From Agaricus subrufescens (Eukaryota; Basidiomycota; Agaricomycetes; Agaricales; Agaricaceae): 64,000 nucleotides of DNA. Below, piece after piece: positions 43,208 to 56,600 of this stretch (position 1 is its first letter; every line of letters begins with the position of its first letter). The position numbers and the translations under genes are program-made. Location: NCBI GenBank assembly GCA_029945375.1, contig CM057058.1, positions 4,154,001 to 4,218,000 of the forward strand, read 5' to 3'. The notes under the pieces are model-generated. The model saw only the letters and a list, made by a program, of their open reading frames with translations, had not been told where the DNA came from and ran no database searches.

Positions 43208-46200
43208 ATGTCCTGGTCCTCCTCGTACCCTCCTCCTCCACGACGTTCTCGCTCGCGCTCTCCGCGCGGTTCATACCCCCCCAGGTCCTCCTTCCCCGAC
43301 TCCGCCTACATGGGCGACACGTACCGCTCGTCAGACTGGGACAACTATGACCGAGAAAGATGGTCATCATACGACCGCGACAGAGGCCCGGACTACTACG
43401 GCAGGCGACGGAGTAGGAGTCCTCCACTCGACGAAAGTGTGTTGGCCGCTTTTCGCGACATCTTTTCCGATACTTACCTTTCGTGATAGACAGGAAGCGT
43501 CGGCGGTCTATCTCACCATACGAGCGAGACAGAGACCGATACGATCCAAGACCTCGGTATAATGATGATTATGGTTTGCCTCTTCAGTCTCTCTTCAGGT
43601 CACGACTCTCCAGCTCATGAACTTGTTGTCAATTAGATCCACATTCCCGTGGTTACGGATATGCGTCACCTCCTCGTAGAGGACCCCCTGGTGCATATCC
43701 ATCCTCTCGACGCGCCCCTCCCGACCCACACACGTTCGACTTCCCTGCAACACTGAAACAGTATGCCGAATGGTTCAGATTCTTCCACCCCCAACAAGCT
43801 ATCGAAGAGGATAATGCCGATAAGGCCGCTGAGCAAGAGGCTGGCGATGGCTCAAAACCGCGTAATGGTATTCGGAGTAAATGGGAAAAGTACAAAAAAG
43901 AGTTTGCTGCCAATCAGGTCAGCATCCCTTTCTGTTACATCTTTCTTCAGATCCTCTGTGTTCTTATGACTCTATATCCACGTTGGAGCAACGTAACTGA
44001 AATACTCTTGTCACTGTATCGTAGCTTCAGACCATGTTTGACCACCATAGGAAGTCACCGTGGTTCGCCGAAAAGTATGATCCAGAGTTCCAAAATCTCC
44101 GCCTTAGAGTGCGAAAAGAGGGTTGGAAAGGCCGTATTAATACTTTTCTTGATGACCTCGAGTCCGGCAAATTCGACCCAGATTTGAATGAGCCTGAGCC
44201 TGAGCCGGCCTCGCCTTCTGCGAATAATTCTTCAGTTGTCAACGAAAATTCGACCGAGATCAATGGTAGCATTGCTGAGGAAAGCAAACCGTCCGGTGGC
44301 GATGATGAGATGCAGTTCACAGTTGAAGCAGACGAAGAAGCAGCTGAGCTTGATACTAATAGAGCGGAAGCCAATGGTAGGCACTTATCAGACAGCAAGC
44401 GTAACAATCGTGGCGAGGAGCTTTCTGTGCCACCTGAAGGTAATCAAGTGATGATTCGAACCATTCCTCCAGATATCGGACGCGTTAAACTAGAAGAGGT
44501 ATGTCTGCCGGCACTCTACGTTCTACTGTTTATTTAATATTATTAAGACCTGCGCAAAAATTCCTGGTTTTGTACATCTCGCGCTAGGCGATCCCCTCCA
44601 AAAACGCAACTTTTATCGGGCAGGTTGGATACGTTTCCAGGATGATGCGGATATGACATTTGCTGTCAATGAGTTGAGCGATAAAAAGGTATATCACCAA
44701 TAGTACTAGTTAATAGCTGGCACACTAATCTTATCTTTAGATTGAGGGTTTCAAACTACATGTGTCGCATGTTGTGAAGCCTTTTACTAATCGAATTCGA
44801 TACACCCCTGATGTGGCGAGTCGGCCTGAGCGCTTAGAAAAGGATCTAGCCAACGCTAAGATCCTTGTAGCTCAACTAGAAGAGGAAGCCGCGAAACTGC
44901 GATCGCTTAAGATTTCTGAACTCAAAGTGAAGTCCAAAGCAAATGGTGAGGTGAAAGCTGAGGACGATACGAGTATGGCACCACCGGAAGAACCAGAGGA
45001 AGAGTCCGAAGTGGAGCCTCGGGAAAAGGGGGCTGAGGCAGTTGAACGAAGGGTAGAAAAAATTCTGGCGGATCTTCGCGAGCAAGGTTTGGTTGATCCT
45101 AGTAATGAGAAAGAGTATGAGGAGAAGAAGGCGCGCACTCTCTTATTTTCTCCTAGTGGCATTGCCTAATCTGGACAACAGGTCGTTGTGACGCTGGACT
45201 TGTATCTTGCATACCTTCGGGCTGCGTACAACACTTGCTACTATTGCGCTGTAATAACCGATCACCTTGAGGAATTACAGCGTAAGTGCATCAAACACGA
45301 GAGGAAGTCCCTTGTTTCAACGCCCGTGGAGTTTAAACCTGAGACTGAGAACATTGAGAAGAAAGTCAATGAGATAGATGGTACTGAACCAGAAAAGGAT
45401 GGCAAAGAGAGGGATGGAAAGGAGAAGAAAGATGATAAACGGAATGGTGATTCGTGCCGTAGTCTTTTATTGTCGTGGTGTATTGATATTTTTTCTATTT
45501 TTGTAGACGGTCGGTGGCTGGAATGGCTAGACTCCAAAATTGCGTTGCTCATTAACAGGGATGGTGTCGATCCTCGTGAATATGGTGGCAAATTTTACGA
45601 GGAGTGAGTCTGATCGGTATATGCTATACTCTTTCATTATAGTTGACCGTTCTTGTTACAGTGAGCTTTCCAAGGCAGCGGAGCCCCATATTAAGCAAGA
45701 AGACGAGGGCAAATTCAGGTGCAAAACATGCCAAAAGCTTTTCAGGGCTACGCCGTTTGTAGAGAAACACATTGCGAACAAGCACCCTGAGTTGGTGAAA
45801 CACCTCGAAGATGTGCGTGTATCATTTTCTAGGAATGTGATGCTATTGCTAAAACGTGCTGTAGCTTTCTTATTTCAACAGTTTCGTTCTTGATCCACAC
45901 CGCATTCAGCCGTTTACGCATCCTCCTTCCACGATTGGAAATACCAGTCAAGCTCCCCCACCACAAGCATATGGAATCCAGGGACCCGCTTACCATGGAG
46001 AATATCCTCGAATCGCGGGTCACTATCAGTATCCTCCGGGAGCTTACCCTCCATCATATGGTGGTGGTTATCAGTGGGATCCTTATTCATATCCGTACGG
46101 TCCTCCACCCTCCTATCCTACACCCCCTATGCCACGACGTGATGAGGGTCCTAATGCTGGAAGACGCCTAAGTGAGCGTATTAGTGGCTTCGTTTCAGAA

Positions 46201-46498
46201 ACTACTGTCCCCGCGGGGGCTGGGCTGCCTCCTAAGCCCCCTGCTGCAGCATTAGATTCAGCACTTTCTAGTGGGAACGGCAATGCCGGGGCCCGGAGGG
46301 GCTCAAGAAACCACGGTCAAATGGGAGGACCGCCCCCACCGCCGCCACCCGATGCCAAGGAAGATCCTCGCGCAGCTGCTGGGAAGCGAGTAAGCTACCA
46401 CGATATGGATCTTGTCGCTGAGGTGCGTTGTGTGCATTTGCACTAGTCTGCAATGATTGACTAATTCGTGACAGGGAGATGTTGAGTTATTCTACTAA
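43208..46498 (+). CDS. ARS2: ARS2/SERRATE-like nuclear RNA effector
   Basis: Zinc-finger scaffold that binds the cap-binding complex and directs nuclear RNAs to processing or decay. The N-terminus is an RS/Arg-Tyr-rich disordered part (RRSRSRSPRGSYPPR, YDRDRGPDYYGRRRSRSPP). The SERRATE/ARS2 N domain follows: FDFPATLKQYAEWFRFFHPQ, IRSKWEKYKKEFAANQ, DHHRKSPWFAEKYDPE and LRVRKEGWKGRINTFLDDLE. A central RRM-like/DUF4187-like part contains MIRTIPPDIGRVKLEE, GFVHLALGDPLQKRNFYRAG and VSHVVKPFTNRIRY. The ARS2 core DLYLAYLRAAYNTCYYCAVI and GRWLEWLDSKIALLINRDGV lead to a C2H2 finger CKTCQKLFRATPFVEKHIAN-KHPELV. The tail is Pro/Tyr/Gly-rich and ends in an acidic VAEGDVELFY with stop at 46496-46498. About 10 exons. 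Confidence 0.92.
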
Positions 46499-46830
46499 TA
46501 CTGCTATATGTTTGACCCATCATGGAGTAATCTTGTTGTGGAGAGAGTGGCATTTCAATGAGCGATGTCTGTTACATGTTATTAGTTACATACAAAAAAC
46601 GAAAAATGGTTGACCTTTGTACATGAAGAGGGTGAGATCTTGTGGGCGAGATTAGGATCTGTATTTGGTCAGGTTTGAAATACAACGCCCGGGCTCGACG
46701 CTTCCGTCTCTCGGTCTATTTCTCCCTCTTACCATCCTCGACAGAATGTTCGTCTTTTCTTATCCCAAGCGTCCATCGTCCCACTCACCTCATCCCCACA
46801 GTTCTGTCGGACGGGCCCCTGCCAGACGTC
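46499..46830. promoter_or_regulatory. ARS2 3' end and SSK1 upstream region
   Basis: 332 bases. The right half is a long pyrimidine-rich stretch ending ccccacag at 46800, 30 bases before the ATG. It could be a fungal CT-rich promoter/leader or the end of a 5' UTR intron. The SSK1 frame is open back to 46642, so a longer N-terminus is possible but less likely. Confidence 0.45.
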
Positions 46831-49800
46831 ATGAATGTCCAAAGCCGGCCAAGGGTTCAGCTTCCAGTCCTTAACAATGGCAACCGCTCCACAGATAGCC
46901 TGGTCATTGAACTTCCCTCGACCAGGCGTTCCAACACTTTCAGCATCTCGTATGCCACCGATCAATGGCCCAGCGGCCCTACCTCCAATGTAGCCCAGAA
47001 GCCACCTGCCGATTCATCAGAAGGGGAGAATGATATACAGTCTTCTGACGAGGGTGAATCCGAAATCGAAATTCGCGATCGAGCCAAGACTTCTGCTACA
47101 TCGTCGTCTGTCCCAGGCCATCTTCATTCGGCCCCAGGTGCAGCGACTCCCCACAACACTTATCATTCGCCCTTTACGCCTCAGTTTTCACGAACAATGT
47201 CGATGCCACTTCCCTCGCAGCTTAGCCACCTTCAGCATCCTCATAGGCCCCAGCCGCGCGCTGTACAAGCTAAACCACTCCCATCCCCCAGTTCATTATC
47301 ACCCATCAACTCTCTGTCCGTAGAACTTGCGGATTCGTACCAGATGGTTATTCAGACTATGCTACAGGTTTCCCCACCCCAGGTCCTCGAATCCGTTAGG
47401 GAACAGTATTCAGCTTACTCATTATCGGTACCTACACCATCAATGTCTGCCATGTTCACGGCTATGAAGACCCTGAACTACATGTCGGCTAACCTACCCA
47501 GGCTCTATAATGACTCAGAGTCTATTGGTTATTCTGATGGCGAGGGCAAAGTTCAAAACGTGTTCGATATTGGCGAACTTCTGCAGTGTGTAGGGGACGC
47601 ACTTAGTGGAGTTGCAGCTCAAGTTGGTGTGGATCTGGTGCTGTTTCATGGAGATGTTAATATGAAGCACGTTTCTGTGAAAGGTGATGAATGTGGAATT
47701 CTGTATGCCCTGCTGCATGTGAGTTGTTTATACTTTTTGAGCTTCGCCATTGAAATCTATTGATTCTGCTTCGTGTTGTATAGATCATGCGCCAGATGCT
47801 GGACAAGGCCCATTCTGGTGATTCCTTTGAACTTAGTCTCGTCGTGACACCTGAAGGCGGCCGACCGGGGACTCCTTCTCTGCGCGAAGAGGTCGCTGAA
47901 GGTCGTGTTACGGCATCTCCGGTAAACATGGAATCTTTGTGCTGTACTGTCAAAATTGAACACAAGTATGGGACAAACACTTCCTCAGACGATCACAGTG
48001 AAGACCAGGACCCATTCAATAGAAAACAAAGAGCCACTCCGCAGTTCTCGAACATACTACTTCGCCGGCTCCTGCGTCTGATTGATGCCCAATTTACTAT
48101 AGCGGACAACGTTGAGAACGGGAAAATATACGAGTTGAACCTCATACTCGATAAGACGGCTTCATCGGCCTCGACCGCTTCCAAGCCCCTCATTCCTTTA
48201 TCGGGTAGCGGTATTTTGGAAGAACCCTCGGGATCTGACATGGAGCCAAGTGTAGAACAGCTTCTGGCCTTCGGCGAGACCCTCAAAGGCCGCAAGTTAG
48301 CTCTATATGCCAACTCACCTAGCGCTTTCACTCGACATATCACTCATTATCTGGCTTCATGGGGCATGGAGATTGGCCATGTATTTTCCGACGATAGGAT
48401 TGGAGACAGGATGGACGAAGGAGTCACAACGCCAGTCCCGGAGGCTCGATTCTCGGCACCGGGCGCATCTGCTGACCCTAAACCGGACGCGGCTTCATCG
48501 GCTGGGTCTGTACCCTCTGGGCCAGAGAATGAACCCCAAATGTCTTTTGTTCTCATTGATGATGAAGTCGGCATTTTACGGGAGCGGTTACACGCACTAA
48601 GAGTCGAACAAAACCCCTTAAACCTTAATACACGCGCTCGCCCTTCTTTTCTGCACCGACCTAGGTCCTCTCCGCAGATTACACGAGTACGGGGACAATC
48701 TGCTCCGACACGTCCTGCACCTGTCACCATTCTACATTTCACGAGTCTATCAAGTTTGAAGGCTACGAAAGATGCTATTCAATCAGTTACATCAACCTAT
48801 ATGAACCAAGCTGCTCCGCTTCCTGAGGTTATGATAATACCCAAACCTGTTGGACCTCGGCGGTTACTGGCAGCTTTGCATACTGCAGCGACTCGGCCTG
48901 CTGTTGACCCCTTTTTCTTGCCCACTTCGAATTCACCTGGCACACCTGGTCTGCAGGCCCCAGGGTCGTTTTCTAGTCCTCCCGAACCCAGCACCAATGG
49001 ACCACCTACTCCTTCTAGCACGCCCTTCAACCGAAACACGCGTCCTATCAGTTCTCGGTCAAGTTCCGACCGTTCAAACAAAGAACACAATTTCACAGCT
49101 AATCTGCCTTCACCTTCACCCCTCGGGGTTCCTGATAACGTTGAATACTTCCCAGACCCTGCTGGAAAACTTGGTGCTTCGCCATCATCAGGGTATTTGG
49201 TTTCAAGCCCTGATGGCCAGCCTGCAGGAATCTTCTTCCACCCGCGATCTAAAAAGAATGCTTCGCCACAGCCGGAGAGGTCTGGGACTCAGCCCACTAC
49301 TCAACGTCGTGGATCAGGCCCCCCGCAGTTTGTGAAAGACGCGATTCCATTTGCGGCTCTACATGAGGCTTCTAAAGCGCCTCCTGCTAAAGCTGAAACA
49401 AAGACTCCTCCCGCCACGAGTCCAAAAGCGTTTGGAGGCGGTACTGCTGTTGATACTGCTGCGAGAGAAGTTACGCCGACCCTTGAACGGAAATCAATCC
49501 CTGAATCACCGGCGAATGAAGACACGCCCTCAAAGAAAGTGATCGGCAAGCGACCCGCACACGAGAAGCAAGACTCGATCGGGAAGGGTGTAGGTAAAAA
49601 AGGGAAAGCCACGACACCGTCAGATGGGAACATCGTGCCACCGATCAGCGTTCTCATTGTTGATGGTATGTTCTTATTTGTTTTTTGAACGAGGCACCAC
49701 CGTTTGCTGATAGAGATTAACAGACAACCCGATCAATCAAACCATTTTATCTACTTTCATGAAACGAAAGAAGATTCGGTATGGTATAGCGAATAATGGA

Positions 49801-50754
49801 AAGGAGGCCGTTGAGAAGTGGAAGACCGGGGGTTTCCACCTTATTTTGGTATGTGTTGTTTTCTTTTTCATTCTAACAGAAATGGTTTTGAGTATTTTGT
49901 GGTATAGATGGACATTCGAATGCCTATTATGGACGGCATAGAAGCTACCAGAGAAATCAGACGACTGGAAAAATTGAATGTAACGGCGGAGCTCGTGGCG
50001 CTTACACCTGTTCGGACGCCCTCTGACGCCTTGACGCCTTTATCCTCCTCATCGGCCAGCGACACTCGGTCTAATGCAAGCACGTCATCACCGTATAGAT
50101 CATCCGTGATCATTGTCGCTCTCACTGCATCGTCGCTACAGAGTGATCGAGTGAACGCTCTCGCTGCTGGGTGCAATGACTTCCTCACAAAACCAGTGTC
50201 ACTACTCTGGTTGAATAATAAAATCATTGAGTGGGGGTCGATTAAGGCGCTGCAAATGTGGGCCGATCTTCGACCAGAAGCGGTTAGAAACATGTCGAGA
50301 GGTCAGGCTGCTCAGGCCCGCGCAATTGCGGATCGCCTCCATATGCCGAAGAGGATTAAATCGTTAACAAATCCCAAAAGGCCTCCGTTGCGAGAGCCTA
50401 GTCCTTCGGTACCCGATCCGTCTATCATTGCGGCGTCTGCAACTGCCATGACGGGTGGGGCTGCCGTTGCTGATGTACTTAAATCGTCTCCAACTACAGC
50501 GACTCCGACGAGTAGTGAGAAGCGCGCAGGTGCTTCTAACACTCAGGATTCGGAGGAGTGGGCGCCTCTACCCCCAATTATGCCACCGGGACGTAGGAAG
50601 TCCCTCAAACGCGAACATGCTCGAAACGGTTCTCGGGAACCTACACCTGAAGGTAGTCGGTCCAGAAACACGGGTTCAATGGGATGTAAGTAAAATTACC
50701 CTCATTTATAGAATCTGAATGGTAACTTGAGGACTTGGCAGCAACTCATGGTAG
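46831..50754 (+). CDS. SSK1: SSK1-type response regulator of the HOG osmotic-stress pathway
   Basis: Terminal receiver of the fungal multistep phosphorelay; unphosphorylated Ssk1 activates the MAPKKK upstream of Hog1. About 1,220 residues in four or five exons. A long Ser/Pro-rich N-terminus (starting MNVQSRPRVQLPVLNNGNRS) surrounds a conserved central region: VFDIGELLQCVGDALSGVAA and GVDLVLFHGDVNMKHVSVKG, then FSNILLRRLLRLIDAQFTIA and TILHFTSLSSLKATKDAIQS. The receiver starts PPISVLIVDDNPINQTILST, with acidic-pocket Asp pair and phospho-acceptor Asp in LILMDIRMPIMDGIEATREI. The switch Thr is in VIIVALTASSLQSDRVNALA and the Lys in DFLTKPVSLLWLNNKI. About 45 low-complexity residues are inserted before VIIVALT. 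The 3' end is drawn after a last intron (stop 50752-50754); reading through gives a stop at 50693. Confidence 0.92.
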
Positions 50755-51448
50755 GACAGGATTTGAGGCGGCGGACGGGTTTTAAAAATTGCTGATGTGC
50801 TGTGATAGGTGTTCTATGCCCCACCTCTGTGCCAGTAGCAGGTGGTTCACTCCCAAAGTGTGCAGCACGAGTTGAGGATACCCAAAACGACGCCACAACG
50901 CCGAAGCTCCGAATGGACGACTGCCAGGAAATACCACAACAAGTAGTAGACGCCAACGCTGACAGGGACCTCGTACCTTCGAATCCAAACGTCCCTGCTC
51001 AAAGGGCCCGTGTGCCCCCTAGTTGACGGTTACGGGCAACCTACGTCCTGGGGTGGTTGATTCAAGTCCTAATCAGAATGACACCATCATCCGTGCGCAG
51101 AGTTGCCGAGAATCTTATCCCCTAATATTTATCCATACCACCACCGCTGGTATTGAATATTGACTATCGGCACTCGCCGCAGCTATCTATCGACTCCCCG
51201 TTTAGTTGGCCACTCTATTATTCTCCTCGTACATTGCTATATATTTCTTTGGGCTTTTGGTTGTCTTTTTTTGCTGCTGTTTTTCTGTGGACACACGATT
51301 TTTATGGTCTGGTATGCTTTGTCGTACGTCCTATGTTGTCGATGATATCCTGCAATTGCTAGATGTGTTATTGGTACATGTCCATCAATGATTATCTAAT
51401 ACACATAATTATCTGTGCAGGGACCACAGCCACTCAAGAAAAACACAA
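50755..51448. other. Intergenic region between SSK1 and CTU1
   Basis: About 690 bases. No recognisable coding sequence. From about 51150 to 51300 it is T/C-rich. A tgcag at 51416-51420, 29 bases before the CTU1 ATG, could be the acceptor of a 5' UTR intron. A GATTCAAGTCC at about 51059 resembles a tRNA B box but has no T-stem pairing. Confidence 0.45.
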
Positions 51449-52897
51449 ATGCCACCCAAGGTCTGTGCGCTGTGTGAGACATCCAAGGCCACACTGAGGC
51501 GGCCCAAGACCGGACAGCAAATCTGCCGAGACTGCTTCTTCTTTGTCTTTGAGACCGAGATTCACCACACCATCACCGATGCTAAATTGTTCAAGCCTGG
51601 AGATCGTATCGCTATTGGTGCCTCCGGCGGAAAAGGTGAGCACCCGGGATCAAGGTTGAAACCGTTGCAATCTGACTTCGCTGTAATAGATTCGACTGTG
51701 CTGGCTCATGTAATGAAAACGTTGAACGAACGCTATCAATATGGGCTAGAGTTGTTCCTCTTATCCATAGACGAGGGCATCACCGGATATCGTGATGATT
51801 CACTTGAGGTACTATTTTATACTCCTGGTAATTGGCATTGTATACCTTATCCTGGGTTCACAGACTGTCAAACGGAATCAGCAACAGTATGGCATGTCGC
51901 TCAAGATCTTATCTTACGATGAATTGTATGGTTGGACTATGGATTCCATCGTGGCACAAGTTGGCCGTAAGAATAATTGCACGTTCTGTGGTGTATTTCG
52001 AAGACAAGCCCTGGATAGAGGTGCTTCGACTTTGGGTGTGGACCACATTGTCACAGGGCACAATGCTGACGACATCGCTGAAACGGTTCTCATGAACAGT
52101 AAGTTACCTTGCGGCCTTTTTGTCGTCTTCGATTGAGGGTTTTTTCTGATGTTTCTTCCCAGTAATGAGAGGAGACATAGCGAGATTGGGCCGCTGTACG
52201 GCTATCTGCACAGAAGGAGAAGACACAATAAAGCGATCGAAGCCCTTTAAATACGCGTATGAGAAGGAAATAGTCATGTAAGTACTCTAGTTTTTCTAAG
52301 ATAACCGATAAGATTAACACCGAGTCCCCAGGTATGCATACTTCAAGAAACTCGACTATTTTTCTACCGAGTGTATCTATTCTCCCGACGCATACCGCGG
52401 TCACGCCCGAGTATTCCTCAAAGACCTAGAAGCCGCTCGGCCGAGTGCTATCATCGATATAATTCACTCCGGGGAAGCATTCGAGGTGAAGGAAGAAGTG
52501 AAAGCATCGCAACGGGTACAACGTGAGCCTTCTCGTAAACTAACAAACAGACACATGGTCGACCTCACATTTTCTCACTATGTCTTTGTTACTGACAGAA
52601 ACATGCCAGAGATGTGGTTACATGTCAAGTAATCCTCTTTGCAAAGCCTGCACCCTTCTGGAAGGCCTGGAACGTGGAGCAGCCGAGTCAGGATTAGTGA
52701 GTATAGTATCTTTCCCGCGTATACATTGTCATTTCCCAAGGCGATATACTTAATCCGATTGTTCACAGACCGATCGTGCGCGCAAAAAACTAGAAGCGGA
52801 AGGACCTACACCAAATGATGTCCGAACAATCCCTTTTTTCAATAAACCACCGACAGGGAATCCTAGGTTGTCAATTGCCGTTGAGATTCCCTCATGA
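51449..52897 (+). CDS. NCS6: CTU1/NCS6 cytoplasmic tRNA 2-thiolation protein
   Basis: ATP-pyrophosphatase-type enzyme that, with Ncs2, adds sulfur (from Urm1) to U34 of Lys, Glu and Gln tRNAs. The start [20 protein letters not shown] is followed by [17 protein letters not shown], the N-terminal zinc-binding part. The PP-loop SGGKDS is completed across an intron (GASGGK | [13 protein letters not shown]). Next come [36 protein letters not shown], and [15 protein letters not shown] with [20 protein letters not shown] (family signature). Then [20 protein letters not shown] with [19 protein letters not shown], and the C-terminal zinc knuckle [19 protein letters not shown]. Stop at 52895-52897. About 8 exons and about 365 residues, normal length. 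Confidence 0.94.
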
Positions 52898-53630
52898 CAA
52901 TGGATACCCAGTACCTGGGCCCGAATTCGACGCTTCTGCCCAGGGGCTCCGCGACTACAACTATAGCGTCTATAACAATGCAACATACCGGTACTCACAT
53001 GTTCAGAGTGCCAAAAAAAACGCGGAACCGACCCCTTTTGTAATTGGATGGAAATTTCGACAGCAGATATCAGAATTGTCGAATTTAGCTCTCTGCTGCT
53101 GATGCTACACCAAATTTTTTTATTGCGGCCGGGTTCTCTACTCCTCTTTCCACCCAGCTCCTACCCTACGTTGGCACCCGTGACAAACATTCTCATATGC
53201 AGACCCATCAACCATTCGGAAGTGCCATGTTACCGCAGATCGTTGCAACGATCGTATTCGCCAGTTGGAGTGCGAACTACACCTAGCCCACTGGTATTGC
53301 CGACGGCTGGCTCCATGGCAGGGTTATTTTAGCAGGCTCACGTTGTCGTGTTGCTATCCAAGAGTAGAGAAATGCGGCGCTATTACAATTGAAAGAAGCT
53401 GCTGTAAAGAACGAGGCTGGCATAGAAATAACTAATCAGAAAAAACATCCGAGAATCAATCCACGTGCGATGGTGGGAGGGGAAAAAAAAATACAACCTA
53501 TTCTACATTACGGAATGAATACATAGGAGTTTGGTATATTGGAACGAACACGAACGACTTATGTGAGAGGAAAACGAAGACAAAAATCAGCCGCGAAGTT
53601 ATTTTAAGAAGAAAAAAAAGTATCTAAGGG
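52898..53630. other. Intergenic region between convergent CTU1 and MDR genes
   Basis: About 730 bases containing both 3' ends. Short open frames (for example 53048-53332) have no recognisable content. An A run occurs near 53484-53492. Nothing else seen. Confidence 0.45.
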
Positions 53631-56600
53631 TTATGCAGCAACTTTAACCACCACCGTACCTCCACTATTCAGGGGGCCGCTGTCAACAAATATATCAGGG
53701 GCCTTATCGAATGACACGATCCGTCTGCCTTCCCAATGACCGATTCCCGACCCAGCGGTGATATCTATTCCGCCCGACCGGATGTCCTTTCTATCTTCAT
53801 CAACACCCCTCGTGGAAGCGTATTCTGCTCCCACCCAGGGTTTGATGCCATATTCCAAGGCGAGTTCCACGAGGGAACCAATGGTATCCCCCACATCTTT
53901 TCCTTCATAATCGAGATCCTGCGAAATATTGATCCATGCATATCCCACTTTACTACCCTTGCTCTCGGTGTTGCGCAGGTTCTCGGATAAACCTTTGTCG
54001 GTACCTTGTTGAGGGTTTGTTCCCCCACTACCCGTGCCAAACTTGAGGGAACGCAATCCGGCACGGAACATATCTCCCGCGCTCGGAATGACCCTTTCAG
54101 GATTGTCGCCAACAATAGTTGTGAACTGACCCATCCCTCGCGCACCACCCTTTCCATTCTTACCCCGACCACTGTCATTTTCATCAGCACCTGCCTTCCG
54201 CACAGGAGATCTCAACAATCTTTCCGCTGCCTCTCTCACATCCTTCCCACCAACCGTATCCAACATAACATCAAACACATCCCCATCTTCCCTGAGTCCA
54301 TCGATTACTCTGACAATAGCTCCCCGACCCTCATCGCACCCCAATATTTCACCATCATCAAAGATGACCTCTTCAGCACCCCATTTCCTTATTCTCTCCT
54401 CCAGTTCTTCCATAAACCGATCAGCAACGGCTGTAGTCGTAGGGACGTTTGGAGGAGAAGCAATGAAAGGCACATGAACACAAACACGCCACCCTCTATG
54501 GACAAGCATTTGCACGGCCATTGCACCAATTCCATCATGTCCCCGCAACACAAAAGCACGTCTCCTTCTACCATTCTCATGATCATTAAGATTCAGACGT
54601 GGTATTTTGCCACCGGGATTATAATGTCCATGAGAGTCAGCTCTAATGAGACCATGTTGCGTTCTTTCCGATGGGGTGCGTTTAATAGAACCAGAGGACA
54701 AGTTATCACGCATGGAAGAGAATGCATACGTAAACGTTCGAACGGCCCTATATGCCGGAACGCCACATAACGGTAAAAGTGCGAGTTCTTCAAGGGTGAG
54801 GGAATATTGGGGTGGTGGTAGGGCAGAGGTTGGCGAGGCAGGTGGTGATGAAAATACGAGAGATGAAGGTGCGTCGGTGTATGTATCGCGATTTGAGAGC
54901 TTTGGGTGCGGGACACGATGCACCCTGTGTCTGTCAACAACTATGAATTCGGTCAAGCCGCCACACTGTTCAGATTAATGAGTTCATGCTACATGCTCCT
55001 CCGCTCTAAAGGAGTACTTGCCTTCTTGATATTGAGAAGCCCAGCGACCCAGTCCCCTTTTCTGAGAATATCTTCTCTCACTTCCCAACCGCACTCCACT
55101 ACTCTCCCAACGAAACTTCTTCCAGGAATGAGACCGATGTCAGGTACGAGCGTACCAGAAGCACCACCGGTAGGTGAGCTCTTCTCGAGCGGTAATTGTA
55201 AGGAAGAATTGGAGGTTAGCTGCTGCTGTTTTTGCAATGATCGCTCTTGACGCTGTTGCTGCAAAAATTCTTTTCCAGCCGATCGTCCTAGAGTAACCGA
55301 TCTCTGGAGACGTTCGCGTAAGCTCAAACCTCGTCCCAAACCACTCTTCTTAGCCGGCTTGTGCTTCGCCTCAGATCCCTCCACCATGTCTTCATGTCTC
55401 CCTCTCGCTTCATCAAGCGACTCCTCGCTCCTCCCAGCCGCTTGGTTTTCCAAAGGTGATGCAGCAGCGCCATCAACTTTAACCATTCTGACACCTATCA
55501 ATCTACCATCGATACCATCGACCCCAACAGCCCATACTTGAACCAGAATACTTCCACTCGGAACATATTCTGGCGGCCTCCTATAATTCGTGAACCCTAA
55601 AACACTCCCCTTCCCTCCACTATACCCCGCATCCTCCCTCTTTCCTCCTCCACTCACATGTCCCAAACCCGACCCAACCGTTTTTCTGCGCTGCAACATC
55701 CCCATCAAGCCCTTTTTCCCAGTAGCACTCCCCAGCCCTCTAACGACTTCAACACTCGCCATCGTCGTTTGCGCCAAACCATCCCTCGTCAAATCAATCT
55801 TCCCATCACCCCCTCCATTCACATATCCATTACGATTATGACCATTCGGAACAAGATTAAGAGGGGGAGGAGCTCTAGGAAGCACCAATGACGAATGACC
55901 AGCCACACCCTTCGACGGAAGTTCACCTGACGATTGAGGAAGCGCCGTCAAATCCACTATACCATTATTCATATTCGCACCACCCGAAGAAGCGTAACTA
56001 TCAGGGATGGAATGTCCCGGACTTCGAGATTGCGAACGCATCAAATCCATTTGTATATGCGAGCGCGACGACGAAGCAGGTGATTCAGAATACTGGTTTA
56101 ATCTCGGTCTCGACTCCGCTCCGAGTGACCTTGAACGTCGGTGACCAAGTCTCGGACGGGTAGCAGTAGGAATTTCCAACAAGCTATTATTTCTCGGTAT
56201 TAACGACGATGACGATCCGGGATTCGGCAACGGTTTTGACGATACCGCCAATGGTGAAGATGTATGAGGCAAGTGTTTATGATGCGTCGCGTAGTCTCGT
56301 TTCCTCCCTCTTTCTCTGCCACTGATATCCCCATCTGGACCGAGGATATCGTGCCTGGCCTTTTCTTTCCCTTTCCCCCTGGATTCAGGATCGACTCTGG
56401 ACGCAGCGTTTGCCGTGGCCCCACCTCCAGATCTTCCCGACCCGGAAGCCAAAATAGAGCTCTTCTTTGTGCTGTGCTCCCTCAAAACCTGCCTTGCTTT
56501 CGAGGTTAAGGGTCCACTGGCAGACCTCTTCGATCCATTCCTCGACAACTCTTCCTCTTCCGCAGCTTCAAGAACCGCGGTCATACTCAACATGGGACCT

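Noticed and set aside
51050..51075. tRNA B-box-like GATTCAAGTCC.
   Set aside because: The bases flanking the seven-base loop do not pair as a T stem and no A box or acceptor stem can be placed upstream.
54006..54770. 254-codon plus-strand frame inside the MDR gene.
   Set aside because: It is antisense to the Rossmann-fold exon, has no domain content and no splice continuation.
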